64,000 bases of DNA from Panicum virgatum (Eukaryota; Streptophyta; Magnoliopsida; Poales; Poaceae): contig NC_053139.1 of NCBI RefSeq assembly GCF_016808335.1, positions 35,671,954-35,735,953 of the forward strand, in the 5' to 3' direction. Every line of letters starts with the position of its first letter. Within the stretch, counting starts at the first letter, position 1. The translations under genes were made by a program, and so were the position numbers. The notes under the pieces were generated by a model. It had not been told where the DNA came from. It did not search any database and worked only from the letters and a program-made list of their open reading frames with translations. Positions 36,780 to 51,340 of the stretch are shown here, piece after piece.

Positions 36780-38067
36780 GAGTAAATTGTACACCAGGTC
36801 CCCAAATTTGTCCTGAGATTTTGGTTGGGTCCATGAACTCTCAAATCGTGCATCTGGGTTCCTAAACTCTGTTTAGTGTTTCATCTGAGGCCCCAAACAC
36901 GCCACACAAGCTCTGAATCCGACGTGGCATGCCATGTGGTACCACAGTGGTAAATTTTTTGCAAAAATAACCCTGCATAGTTTTCTCTTCTCGTATTTGC
37001 TCTTTTCTTCCTCCGTCTCCAATCCCTCCCCGCCGCCCCTTTAGTGAGAAACGCGCCGCCGCCGTTCCCACCCTCGGCGCGCCCTCCTCCTGTGCCTCCC
37101 GTCGCCTTCCCGTGCGCGTGAGGGGTACTGCGGCAAGGCGGTCCGCCGGACGGTGACGCCCGCGCACTTCGAGAATGGGGAGTGGCCGTGCCGCCGCCCC
37201 CCATGGCCGGACTGCCGCCTTCCACGGCGGCGGCGCCCTCCTCCATGCTCGCCTCCGAGGACGCGTGGGGCGCCTCCATGCCCTCACCTGCCGCCCCAGC
37301 GGGCACGCGGGGCGCCTCCATGGCCGCGCCGCCGATCTCCTCCATGCTCTCCTCTGTGCCCTCGCCTGCTGCCCCGGTGGCCGCGCCGCTGCCCTCCATG
37401 GCCGGACCGCCGCCCTCCTCCATGCTTGCCTCCGAGGACGCGCGGGCCTCCATGCCCTCGCCTGCCGCCCCGGTGGGCACGCAGGCCGCCTCCATGGCCG
37501 TGCCGCCAATCTCCTCCATGGTCGCCTCCGTGCCCTCGCTGCTGCCTTGGTGGCCGCACCGCCACCCTCTATGGCCGGACCGCCGCCCTCCACAGCCGCG
37601 CCACCCTCCTCCATAGTCGCCTCCGAGAACGTGAAGGGTGCATTCGTGGCCTTGCCTGCCGCGCCACCGCCCTCCGTGGCCGCCTCCCGCCTCCTTGGCC
37701 GCGCAGGCCTCCTCCCTTGCCGCGCGGCTAGATCCAGCGCTGTCCTCCTCCATGGTCACCCCTAGAGGTGCTTGACTCAGCGGAATGCAGGCCGAGAAGA
37801 TGGGAGGAGAGTGAGAGAGAGATTGGAGAGGGAGGGAGAAATGAGCAAATGTGAGAAGACAAAAATATGTAGGGTTATTTTTGCAAAAAAAATTGCCACT
37901 ATGGCGCCATATGACATGCCACGTCGGATTCAGACGGTTGTGTGACGTGTTTGGGACCTTAGATGAAACACTTAACAGAGTTTAGGGACCCAAATTCACG
38001 ATTTGAGAGTTTAGGGACCTAACCGAAATCTCGGGACAAGTTTGGGGATCTAGGGTGCAATTTACTC
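36780..38067. mobile_element. Mutator-like element with long TIRs and GC-rich cargo (Pack-MULE-like)
   Basis: A 1288-bp element with terminal inverted repeats of about 180 bp, starting GAGTAAATTG(T/C)AC on both sides. The 9-bp flanks GCTGATTAA (36771-36779) and GCCGATTAA (38068-38076) match at eight positions, as expected for Mutator. The interior at 37010-37780 is very GC-rich and contains imperfect tandem repeats of about 175-195 bp (GGCCGGAC(T/C)GCCGCC at 37205, 37401 and 37573). Long open frames exist on both strands, but their low-complexity composition makes them poor gene candidates. The structure fits a Pack-MULE that acquired host sequence. Confidence 0.85.
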
Positions 38068-39416
38068 GCCGATTAATTTAACTAGCCTATCAATTCATAC
38101 TCCTGCACGGATTAATTATAATTATTATAAGAATAAGATTTATAGCTAATAATTATAATTGTCTATGTCATGTCCTCTTTGATATAATAAATATTCTAAT
38201 ATATACTCTAAAATACATATTTATCATTATCTAGTTGCAACCGATTTTACTTTGCAACACACCTCCATATGCGTTTGATATATATTTAATTGAACTATTT
38301 GTTTGTGAATTGATATTCTTATCTCTTCCATTATACAATAATACATGATGTCACATATCGTGAGTAGCATTTTTATATAAAAAATAATATAAATAATATA
38401 CTGATAATGATATAAATAGTAATATAGAATTTTATATTGATGCACTTTAATATTTTATTATAGTTATATAATTCAGATCCAGATTTATTTTGTGGTTAAT
38501 TTTGATCGGGAACCAAACAAAGCTCATGCCCCCCGCATCGCCCTTAGGGCGACTCGGGCGGCGCCGCCACCACCAACCAAGCACCCCGCTCCTACCTCCC
38601 CTCCGCCTCACCGCCGGTGGAAGTCCACCGGCTGCGATGAGGGTGGCGGCGGGCGCATCCATCTCCTCCCCTCCTCTTCCTCTTCCCCTTGTGGATTTCC
38701 CTCTTTCTAGTGTTTGCGTGCTCGCTGCTAGCCGCCGCCGCCGTCCTTCGCCGTGGGGAGCAGACCCGGCGCCGGTGGTCCCTGATCCGTCTGCCGGTCT
38801 GGCTGGGCCTCGGCCTTCGCGGATTGGCTGGGGCGCGTGGTTGGCCACGCTGCTCGCGACTCGGCACCTTCAGGGCGGCTCGCGCGCGCGGCGCCCCCGT
38901 GGTGGCTTCTTATATTAGCCTATGCAGGCGTCAAGGACAGGAGACGCTTCGGCACACCGATGTTCTGCTCGACCTATGCTCGAGCTTGTGTTCCCCTACT
39001 ACTGCCAAAACAGCATGTGGCTGGCGGCCGTGCGGTGGGGAAGGGTGGCTCTTCCTCCTCTCGAGCTGCACGGGTTCGACCTTCTTGGCCTCGACCATTG
39101 CTGCACAACGCCGCGATCGGTGCGATGGTGTGTCAACGGCGCCATGGTGGTGTGGCCGACAACGGTTTGCTTGGGCGTATGTCAGCATTGTCGTGGTGGC
39201 GTCGTTGACTGCGACTTTGCGAGGTTCCCCAATAGCGTCATGGTGGTGGGGCTGGCAGTGCCGGCCATTTCGTTTCACTATAGTGATGATGCGGGTGAAA
39301 ACCTATTCCTTCTTAGGACAGCGTCGATGGTGCCATTGCGTCATGTCCTTCCTGAGGGCAACCTGAGTGCTTGCTTTGGCGGTGGCTGCTTTCAAAAGCT
39401 GGCCCGTCCAGCCCCG
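38068..39416. other. Intergenic stretch, AT-rich then GC-rich
   Basis: Positions 38077-38500 are very AT-rich and featureless. Positions 38520-39400 are GC-rich with several overlapping open frames, none with a recognisable domain. This may be further transposon cargo, but I could not find matching ends. Confidence 0.3.
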
Positions 39417-39532
39417 TGTTGGGGGAATGGCCCAACCCATGTTGTAATTGGGCCTCATGTGGCGGCCCAAGGGCCTATTTGTAAATCTTGTACTCACCAA
39501 GGGTCAGAGACAAATTGCCACCACTCTCAGCT

Positions 39533-39571
<39 letters not shown>

Positions 39572-39673
39572 CCAACCCAATAGGTCAAGGGGACTCTCTC
39601 TCTTGAGCTTTCATTGTGTCTTCAGCTCTCTCTATATCTCTCTCAGCTGTCTTGGAGGACTCGATCCCCAACA
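39417..39673. mobile_element. Probable solo LTR
   Basis: A 257-bp segment begins TGTTGGGGGAA and ends GATCCCCAACA, the TG...CA form with short inverted ends typical of plant LTRs. The flanking pentamers CCCCG and CCCCA match at four of five positions. No internal retroelement sequence follows on either side. It contains a TA microsatellite. Confidence 0.5.
39535..39570. repeat. (TA)n microsatellite
   Basis: A perfect TA run of 18 units inside the probable solo LTR. Confidence 0.95.
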
Positions 39674-40421
39674 CCCCACTCTTGCTTCCTGCTCGACCAG
39701 AGGAGACTGATAAAGAGGAGGACTAAAGGTTTGAAGATGTTGGCGTTGGAGGCTCTCTTAGGAATCTCAGGACTGTTGTTTGATCAGTGTTGGTTACACC
39801 CCCAACCTGAAAAGTTAGGTGGTGGTGTTTCCTTTCTTGTTGCTGATCATCCATCTCTTTCTGCTCTCACCATCTGTCTAAAAACTCTAGTAAGACTCGT
39901 GGTATTTAGGTTCTTGGTAATGGAAATGGGGTTAGCCTAGGTTCGAAAAAAATATATAATTGGATATTTATATGCAAATTTAGGATGTTGTTTGCATTAT
40001 TTTTATAATGCCATATATGGATAGTTTACACAGAGATCAGGGGGGTTATTTTAGATTTTTTTTATAGTGATACATGTGGGTAATTTAGATAGTACATGTT
40101 AAAGGGGTTATTTTAGTCTATTTTCATAATGGTAGAGATGAGATGGGTAGTTTATTAGGAAAAATATCAAATCCAATGACTGATTAGAGTTGTCCGATTG
40201 ATAGAAATAAGTTACGACTATTATGACATTTAGTTTTAGTTATTTTTTAGATAATATATAGAAATAAATTCCGGCATCCACAACCATTTTCTATTACTAC
40301 AAAACATAGTCGTGCATCATTTTTAGTTCCCCTTCGTTCTTACCACAAAAGAGAGGAAAAAGATCTAAACCAATTCTATGGTTATGATTCAATTTTAATT
40401 ATGATCATCAATATCTTCTTG

Positions 40422-41002
40422 GAGCATCTCCAAGAGCTCTTGTAACTATGAGTAGCTAAAATTCCAATTTAGCTTATGTAAATAGAAATAGCTAGCAAAA
40501 AAAGTGATAAAATCCAATAGCTTCTCTAAAACCAGCCGTGAGCACAACTCTCTTCCTCCTCTGCCTCCTAGTGCCAGGGTCAAAATCGACCGCTCGCCAA
40601 TTTGACCGGCTGATTCCTCGCCGGCGGCGAGGTTCCTGCGAGAAACAAGAGGCCGACGAGCATCCTCGGCATGAGGGGAACCCATTCCGCACCAGCAGGG
40701 AGGACTAGCGGCAGCCAGCCACGCCGGCGGGGGAGGATCCGCGGGGGCCACCGCGCCAGAGGGGAGGAGCCGTGGTGGCGGGCCGCGTCGAAAGGGAAGC
40801 CGTGGGATGGGGAGGCCGAGCGGAGGGGAAGAGCAGCGGCCCGGGATGGCGGGGACGGGGGCGGTGCTCGCCGCCGCCGGCGCTCGGGGGCAGCCTAGGA
40901 AGGAGGGGCGGCAAAATACAGAGTTTATTGGATCCGAGTTTTGATAAAGTTTCTCTTCTTTTAGTTAACTCATCAAATATACGAGAGCTCTTGGAGATGC
41001 TC
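40422..41002. mobile_element. Long-TIR hairpin element with GC-rich cargo
   Basis: The ends are GAGCATCTCCAAGAGCTCT in inverted orientation over about 19 perfect bases, enclosing 581 bp. The interior at 40520-40910 is GC-rich with no recognised domain, flanked by AT-rich arms. The flanking triplets are TTG and TTA, a possible decayed Tourist-type duplication. Confidence 0.65.
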
Positions 41003-41489
41003 TTAAATATTTCAAATTAACTTTTAACAGTGGTACTGCTAGATTCATCTTCAAATATAGTTTCAAAATATCGATCGTTATATTTTGAACGTGCTTATTA
41101 ATATAATGTCAAATTAATGTCTTGGTAACTATGTCGTTGTCTAAAGGAATAATTATTCGGAGGGAGTGCTGAAGAAGTTCTTATCTTTGCCTGCTCCTAA
41201 TTTTCATCCATTTAGTCTATTACGAGTTAACCTAGAGCAAACATTGATAAAGCAGGTTTCTATGGTAGCGAAACTACCAACCCCTGCCCTCAATCTAAAG
41301 TAACCTCTCACGCTGCATCTAAATTAACTATGCTTATTATCTGAACGAGCTCGCAAAAGCTCAGGAATGTTCCCCTTCGTTCTTACATTTTTCTATAGAC
41401 AGACAGATGATGGGCAAGCATCCTGTGTTCCCCTTCAATTTGCTTAGCCCATTTGCAGGAGGACGAACGAGCTCGCAGAAGCTCAGGAA

Positions 41490-42080
41490 TCTGCAGAGAA
41501 AATATCTGACGGAGCGTCTGAACACGATCGCCTGACACGACAGGACGCGCATCCCCTGAAACCTAGAAGCCTCCCAAGAGCCACCGGCGCTTGAGGTTTT
41601 TCCGGTGATCCCGAAAAGGCAGGCCATGTCCTCTTGCACCGGCCGGCCGGCCGGCTGGCTTGTGGCCACCGGCGGCTCATCTCTGATCTCGATGCCTCCG
41701 GAGCCCATACCGACGCGTACGTCGCCGACCGCACGACGATGCGCCATGAGTGGCCACGCGCGCACAGGCAGATCGAAAGGTCTGCCTTGATTCTTCGCCG
41801 GCCGGCTTCTTTTCCTTTTCTTTATTTGTGGACCTCGCTCGCGGCGTTTCTCCGCGTCGCCGGCCCCGGCGACCTGGACGCCATGGCGCCGCACGTTCGG
41901 ACGCGCGCCGGTGATCGTCTCCTCCGCGCGTCGCCGTCGTGGGGGGGCCGGCCGGGACCCGGGAGGACGGCTGACTGGGACGCCGGCAGAACGGCGGCAG
42001 CGCCCGTGCGGCTGGTTTGTTTGTTCCATCTGAGAATGTGTACTGTGGTGGATGCGATGGCTAATTCGCCGATTGATTGG
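41490..42080. repeat. Diverged duplicated block, copy B
   Basis: Collinear with 36340-36770 but longer, with several extra stretches. It has no MULE at the corresponding end, where the sequence reads CGCCGATTGATT. No gene recognised. Confidence 0.6.
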
Positions 42081-42876
42081 ATGGCTCGATCGAGCTGTGG
42101 TGTAAGCAGCAGCGAGCTTATCGTCATCTTCTCCATCGGTTAGCCGTGCTGCATGGCCTTATCCGCTGCTCGGGATTCTTATCTGCGCCTTCTTTGTGTG
42201 ATTTGCGTCCTGTCATGGATCACTCACTTCACGGTCTAGTCAGTTTTTTCACGCCGCATGTACTGCCTTGCAACATCCGATCCATCCATGGAGATTTCAC
42301 GCCGCATGCAGAGCCTTGCAACACCCATCCATATTAGGTGGAAAAGGAGACACTGCTAGAGTAGGGGGAACACAAAAATAATGTGAACCGCAAAAAAAGT
42401 TGCTTTGGGAAAGTTAAAAGTGAAAGTATCCAGGTCCCTAATTCGAGTTTTGGTAATTGACGATAACATATGTGGACTAACAATTTCTTGAGAAGAAATG
42501 AGTATAGGTTGGTCCAAGAGAAGATGAGTTTACATTGATGTCGTGAAGAGTACTTGGAGATGATATTAAAAGGATAAGCTCAAGACATAGGTATAAGATA
42601 GGACTTTTCTATTTGGGAATATATCAGGTGTAAACCAATTTCTCCGTTCAAACTTCAATCTGGGTCGATCAACATCTAAGGGGCATAGCAGGATTCGGTA
42701 ATTTTACAACTAACCGTCCGCCCTTGGATTGAGTAATCACACTTTTGCAAATCCCCCTCCCACCCCATGCGCCCCTTCCCTTGGATGTTGATCCAATGGC
42801 CCAGATTGAAGTTTATTTGCATAGTTTGCACGATGATGTTGGTTTGCACCTGATATATTCCCTTTCTATTTTTGCC

Positions 42877-42877
<1 letters not shown>

Positions 42878-42947
<70 letters not shown>
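42878..42947. repeat. (GT)n microsatellite running into TATATA
   Basis: About 35 GT units followed by TATATA at the left border of the pararetrovirus-like block. Confidence 0.95.
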
Positions 42948-42952
<5 letters not shown>

Positions 42953-42954
42953 AG

Positions 42955-45440
42955 CCAATAGTGGTTGCTTGACGTCTACGACATCAATCATTCAGGCGTG
43001 GAAGACTATACCCCCGAATATATCCAGGGAATATCACGTGAAGACTGTTGTGCGAAAGTGGACAAGGCAAAAGGAATAAACAGTAATTAGAACAGTAAAT
43101 TCTATTGTAGCCAGGACAATTATTGAAGGCAGCAGCGCCGTCCAGCTGTGCAGGCAACAGTAAAGGAGAATAATTGAAGATGCCGGGTGTCCAGGCGCTT
43201 CCTTAAGCCCGAAGGCTCCTCCCGTCTATAAAAGGAGAAGCCAGATGCACACATTCATCGCCGGACCAAGAAGAGGAGCGAAGACACCGACCGCCGAATA
43301 CTCAGAGCGCATCCACCACCACTCCACCTAATTAGTAGCCACCTCACTCCCATTGTAATATAGAAATAAGGGAGAAGCTGTCATCGTCCCGCGTTTGTAA
43401 GGTAATCCCTAAGGTTGTGTAAGTGCTTGGGGTTTCCCGAAAGAGAAAGCCGTATGTAAGTTTGCTATGTGGAAATGGATTAAGCTTTCCTGAGATTTTT
43501 CCTGCTTTCCTTTGAGCTCATTCATATGGGTTGATGTCTCTACGCTAGGGACCCTAGAGGAGAAACCTTTGTGTTGAGTTGCTCTCGTTTATCCCAGGGA
43601 GAGGCGTCTGAGAGAGCCCTGTGTCCGCAGAGAAGTGTTCCCTTCGGGTGGAACTGCCTGGGGAGACGGTAGAGCCTGAGTCCTGTGTGCGCGTGGCCGG
43701 GGTTAGCTTGGGAGAAGACCGGGTTGGCCTGGTTCTGAAGCGAGCTAGCGATGCATGCGGTGAGTACCGAGTAGGATTTACACAAGCATAGTTTCACGAC
43801 TGGCTGAATTTTTGGTCTCGCCAACCTGCCAAGATCCTGATAAGCACACATACCCATACTCTGCATATTCACTAATCACGCACATAATAATCACGCACTC
43901 CACGGTCATAATATCCACGCACTCCACCATCCACGTACGATCACCATAAATCACCTAGTGCTCTACCCACCATATAAGCATAGTAATGCCTTGAATAGTA
44001 ACAAATTTGGGTGCCTGATGCACTCCCTGGTGAGTGCTCTTGCACTGTTCATATTCTGAATTTGAATAGTACCTCGTATTTTGAATAGTGCCGCGAATTT
44101 GAATAGTTTCAGCTGAATTTGAAGTGTCGTGAATAGTAACTTGAGATTTTGAATTTGCAGCTTGAATTTTTGAATTTTTTCCGCTTTCATGTTCCACTAT
44201 ACTGGTATCACAAGCCAGAGTGTTTGCTTGATGTCTGCGACATCAATCATTTGGGCGTGGAAGACTATACCCCCGAATATCTTCAGGAAATATCACGTGA
44301 AGAAAGTTGTGCAGAAGTGGACAAGGCAAAAGAAATAAACAGTAATTAGAACAGTAAATTCTACTGAAGTCAGGACAATTATTGAAGGCAGCAGCGCCGT
44401 CCAGCTGTCCAGACAACATTAAAGGAGAATAATTGAAGACACCGGGTGTCCAGGCGCTTCCTTAAGCCAGAAGGCTCCTCCCGTCTATAAAAGGAGAAGC
44501 CAGGCGCACGCACTCATCGCCAGAAGAAGAAGAGAGACGGAACAAGAAGAGAAGAGAAGACACCGACTGCTGAATACTCAGAGCGTATCCACCACCACTC
44601 CACCTAATTAGTAGCCATCTCACTCCCATTGTAATATAGAAATAAGGGAGAAGCCATGATCGTCCCGCGTTTGTAAGGTAATCCCTAAGGTTGTGTAAGT
44701 GCTTGGGGTTTCCCAAAAGGGAAAGCCGTATGTAAGTTTGCTCTGTGGAAATGGATTAAGCTTTCCTGAGATTTTCCCTGCTTTCCTTTGAGCTCATTCA
44801 TATGGGGTGATATCTCTATGCTAGGGACCCTAGAGGAGAAACCTCTGCGTTGAGTTGCTCTCGTTTAGCCCAGGGAGAGGCGTCTAAGAGAGCCATGTGT
44901 CCGCAGAGAAGTGTTCCCTTCGGGTGGAACTGCCTGGGGAGACGGTAGAGCCTGAGTCCTGTGTGCGCGTGGCCGGGGTTAGCTTGGGAGAAGATCGGGT
45001 TGGCCTGGTTCTGAAACGAGCTAGCGATGCATGCGGTGAGTACCGAGTAGTATTTACACAAGCATAGTTTCACGACCGGCTGAATTTTTGGTCTCGCCAA
45101 CCTGCCAAGATCCTGAGAAGCACGCATACCCATACTCTGCATATTCACTAATCACGCACATAATAATCACGGAATCCACAGTCATAATATCCACACATGA
45201 TCACCTTAAATCACCTAGTGCTCCACCCACCATATAAGCATAGTAGTGCCTTGAATAGTAATAAATTTGGGTGCCTGATCCACTCCCTGGTGAGTGCTCT
45301 TGCACTATTCATATTCTAAATTTGAATAGTACCTCATATTTTGAATAGTGCCGTGAATTTGAATAGTGTCGTGAATAGTAACTCGAGATTTTGAATTTGT
45401 GTTTTGAATTTCGAATTTTTTCCGCTCTTGTTTCCATGTA
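42955..45440 (+). repeat. 1.26-kb tandem direct repeat with promoter and primer site (pararetrovirus or LTR type)
   Basis: Two copies with a period of about 1259 bp, at about 42955-44210 and 44214-45440. Each has a TATA box (43227-43233 and 44486-44492, in GTCTATAAAAGGAG) and then a leader of about 950 bp containing the same short upstream frames and a polyadenylation-like AATATAGAAATAA. Copy 1 ends with TGGTATCA (44203-44210), which matches the start of the initiator tRNA-Met primer site; copy 2 ends with TGGTATCC. This promoter-leader-primer order fits the intergenic region of a plant pararetrovirus, or a retroelement LTR next to its primer site. Its neighbour, an antisense capsid-like frame, favours the first reading. 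Confidence 0.6.
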
Positions 45441-45873
45441 GTGGTATCCATTGTTCCCAAAAAACCTTAGCTGATTCTCCTAAAAATGTTTCTAAATATA
45501 TAAGCATATCTTCTACTTTATTTCCAATATTATACTGATTCTGTATGTATTTTTGCACTATTAATCCTTTTCATATACTGATTATATTAGGTCCATCTAT
45601 AGAATCATGTGCTGCTAAATTTAATATAGCACCATCACTTCTGTAATTCTGAAATTGAACTATCCTTTCAAATTATCTTCCTTTTGAACCCATATATTTA
45701 TATTGTCCAGGTATATAGCTATATGCAGGTTCTTCCTTTTCTGGTGGCCAAGTTCCTGACATTCTAGAAGGTCTTTTTTTCTCCTTCAATTTTAATTTCT
45801 GGACCTCTTCTTCTTTTAGATGAACCAGACTCAACTTTCATTGCTTCTATAGAATTATCTTTGTCTTGTAAAG
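45441..45873 (-). pseudogene. Broken capsid-like reading frame of an endogenous pararetrovirus
   Basis: Translated on the minus strand, this segment gives an Asn/Lys/Glu-rich protein interrupted by at least two stop codons and one frame change near a poly-A run (about 45772-45782). The longest uninterrupted stretch reads on into the neighbouring repeat. Composition and spacing resemble the coat-protein part of caulimovirid (tungro or badnavirus-like) polyproteins; no reverse transcriptase, protease or movement protein is present in the window. It is a short dead remnant. The family assignment rests on my impression, not on a search. Confidence 0.45.

Positions 45874-45906
<33 letters not shown>
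45874..45906. repeat. (TA)n(GA)n microsatellite
   Basis: Ten TA units followed by about six GA units at the right border of the pararetrovirus-like block. Confidence 0.95.
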
Positions 45907-45907
45907 T

Positions 45908-46490
45908 TTGAGCTTTGTGGCACTAGGAAGTCTTCAAGCAAGCGTCATCGACTTGTTACTTTTGGGAGTTGCCGCTCCCTGGACGGCTCTCAGAGAAGGT
46001 GAAACTGTTGAGCCCTCTCAAGGAAGATTGTGGAGGAGCTCCAGTTTGATTGTGAGAGGTCATTTTGTTCATCTCACTGGAGTGGTTAAGAGCAACTCTA
46101 GTGAAATCGAGATTTGGAGGAGTTTATTGATTCAAGCCAGCTTAAGATCAAGAGAAAACTTGATAGAGGAGTGGTTGAAACTATGAATCCACCTGAATGT
46201 GGATTAGGAGTGACCAGCAATAAGTCATTGACACCACAAGAAAAATTATTGTCCCATGCCCGATTATTTCTTTGCACAATCTAATTCTTACAATTTGCTT
46301 TGTGTAATTTACTTTCGTAAAGATTGAATTGCTTCGTGTCATCCTAGGTTGCAAACCCCTACTAGTGATAGGCTTTGCTAGATATCTGAGCTCACTTGTG
46401 TTACTAATTAAATTTTCAAGTGTTTGTAATTTTAGTTAAAATCCCCTATTGACCACCTCTAGTCGGTATTCTAGATTCTAAAAAAAACCC
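45908..46490. mobile_element. LTR-retrotransposon-derived fragment
   Basis: The stretch ends in AAAATCCCCTATTGACCACC and TCTAGTCGG, a motif that closes LTRs of Copia elements in grasses. It has no partner LTR or coding domain in the window. Confidence 0.35.
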
Positions 46491-49149
46491 GCTTGGTGGA
46501 ACAACTATAGCTTCCCTACTCAACACTCTTCCTCTCTCACTAAGGAGCGGAACACTCATCAAAACTTCTTTGTTCTTCCTCTCTCTCATAACTAAAATGA
46601 ACTCCCGCTTCTATCATTTCTTTCAAATTGATATTGTCATTTTTTTCCCACACTTTCTTTTTATTTTTTTTATTTTTTTCATCTTACTAGAACGGAATTA
46701 ATTTCTTTTTGAAGATTGAGAAAGAGCTAAAATAGCTTGAAATAAATAATAATTATTTTGATGGAACCTTCTACTCAGAATTAACCATTGATACACGGTA
46801 TTAACATAGCCTTATTGAATTAATAGACCTTCTTTTTACTTATTAAAATATAAAATCTAAAATCAGACCTGTAACTGTTCAGCCGGAGATGTCGGATGCA
46901 AGATCTTTAGCTACATGTATCAATTTGCCACACTTCTTAGATACAATATGCGTTGGCAACTGATGAGGCTTGGCAGGATATGAGTGAATTAAGGTTCTCG
47001 AGGGAGCAGAAAAGGGTTTGTTATTCGCTATTGGTTTAGTAGGGCCCCACCCCCAAACCCCGTCAAGGGGGCTATGAGGTTTTATAAATTTACTACCTCC
47101 TTAAGGTCACCCCTCCTGCCTCCCCTCTCTAGGGGAGTTGCTTTGAGATTTTTAGGTAGTTATTTCATCCAGAAGAGGCGCTCTGTTGCCATAAAAGGTA
47201 CAGTAGAAAGAACTGAACACTTCCCTGGCAGCAGAGCAGAGGGAGGTGTGAAGTGAGAGAGAGAGGGGATATGATGATTGAGGTTTTGGATATGACCTTT
47301 GCATTTTGGATTTGGATCTTTTTTGTATTTCAAAATAGTGAAAAAGTAAAATAAGAGGTGTTAAGCTTTTTATCATTGAGCTCGTGCCACCCGTCCTCCA
47401 TCCGGAACTGAAGGTTTCTCTTGGTCAAAGTGCTAAATGGACAATAATCCAATAAAGACCTTTGAGATTTCACACAATGATGTTAGTTTGGAGGAACTTC
47501 TACTTAGTTTTAGTTTTATTGTAAAAGTGCTTGAGTTTTAGTTTTACGTAGTATAAATACGATATTCATCCAACCATCCACATCTTATTATGTACGTACT
47601 GTTTATTATCTTTAATTCCATCTTACTTGGGCCACAGTTATCTAGCACCCTAACAAAAACAATCCGTTGCCGCAAAAAAATCGAACGGTGATCATTACGG
47701 AACAAGACACTAAAGCTCGGGAGATCTGCTTAGCTCCAGTGCAGGATCTGATCTCGAGGTTCATAGCATATTAGTCAATTTGATCTGTAATTGATAAGGA
47801 AAATATACTAATAAATAAAAGGAAAACATCGGTTGGGATTTCCGAAAAATTCCGACGCGGCGTTAGCCATTAAGTCTACTAAAAAAGAAAATCATCAGAT
47901 AAATTTCCGAATCTTAACCGTCATTAATTTTGAAGCATGTTTTAGGGTCGCTAAAATAGCGATCGAAATCTTGAGCCATAGTGAAACAAGTTCTATTTTA
48001 TAAAGAGTTCAATCTAACTAGTGAAACCCAACTTAGCATCACCATCAAAGGATTGGACCTAACCGAGATAGCTTGTGATAGCAGGGCAATAAATTAAATA
48101 AAACTAGCCCATAGATCCAATTATATCAAAAAAATGAGATTAACATGTTTCAAGGTAAAACAACAAACAAAAGCTTATCGCAGAATAGATGAATTGTGAT
48201 ATTTTGCCAGGATAGAAGCCGATAGATCTTTGACCATTGTTAGATAAATTGTGATATCTATTAAGAACTAGCAAAAGATCAAGCGACGCAGCCTTACAAG
48301 AACTTGATAGAAATCGATAGCTTGTTAATAAAATAGATTCAAACAAAATGATGTGCCATAAGTTGAAATCTAAATTACTCGATAAATAACGATACTTAAT
48401 TGCAAATCGGAGGTCGAGATGGTGCGGCCCTGTTCATTCTTTGCAATGTCGTCCTCGATTCTAATGGCTTATTTTGTTGGGAAGATTTCGCTTTTGAAAA
48501 TTCTAAATTTAGAGTTCTCTTTTCAAATATTCCACCAAAAATATACTGTGATTCCGTTGAACTCATTTCTCGTGCTTTTGTCGTCGCCCTTCTTGTTTGC
48601 CTCTTGCCACACTACTTTATGATTGCCACGTAGGTTTGGCACACAATGCACGATATCCGGTAAGGCAACTTTAGAAAGAAATCTTGGATTGCAGATCACT
48701 AGATAAAACTTCAGGAACAAAATATTATATCCGTGTGCAATTCAAAACCACAACTCCCGAGCTCTAAAACAGGCCTAAATTCAATACATGCATAAAACTT
48801 GTATAAACAGAGCAAGGTCAACCAACAGCTCAACATAACTAAAGTGCTTCTTCGAAGCACAATAGTTGTTGACTTGGTGCAACTTCGTTGCTTACATGTT
48901 CTTTGAAGATGCCTTGTATTGGCCCCATATTTGACACAAGAAAAAAAACTATCACAAATTTCCTATGGGCCCCTACATTTGACACAAGAAAATCAAACAA
49001 ACTAAATAAACAAATCAATGAACTGCGGCCACGACAAATTTCATCCGAATCTCAGCCGCCCCCAACATGCACGCAGGTTGCCAAGAACTGACCATACGTG
49101 CATCAAGCGCTCCCGTTTCCTACTTGCAGGTTCACGAAACGATCATCTT
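46491..49149. other. AT-rich intergenic stretch
   Basis: No gene or complete element seen. Two short direct copies of a TTTGACACAAGAAAA motif lie near 48928 and 48978. Confidence 0.35.
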
Positions 49150-51288
<2,139 letters not shown>

Positions 51289-51333
51289 GAGAGAGAGATC
51301 TTGTGTGTGCTAAGGTCATCAATAGAAGACGCA

Positions 51334-51340
51334 TTTATAG
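51334..51340 (-). promoter_or_regulatory. TATA box of the CKX gene
   Basis: The minus strand reads CTATAAATGC about 45 bases upstream of the ATG at 51288. This implies a very short 5' UTR and supports that start codon. Confidence 0.65.

Noticed and set aside
37182..37616. Regular repeats considered as a CRISPR-like array
   Set aside because: A plant nuclear region inside a MULE with long imperfect repeats and no short constant repeat-spacer pattern.
36862..37759. Gly-rich minus-strand frames of 250-292 codons in the MULE
   Set aside because: They come from tandem GC-rich repeats, run into the TIR and have no domain; treated as cargo.
45908..46186. 92-codon open frame after the TA/GA microsatellite
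   Set aside because: No recognised domain, and it lies in sequence that looks like a retroelement LTR.
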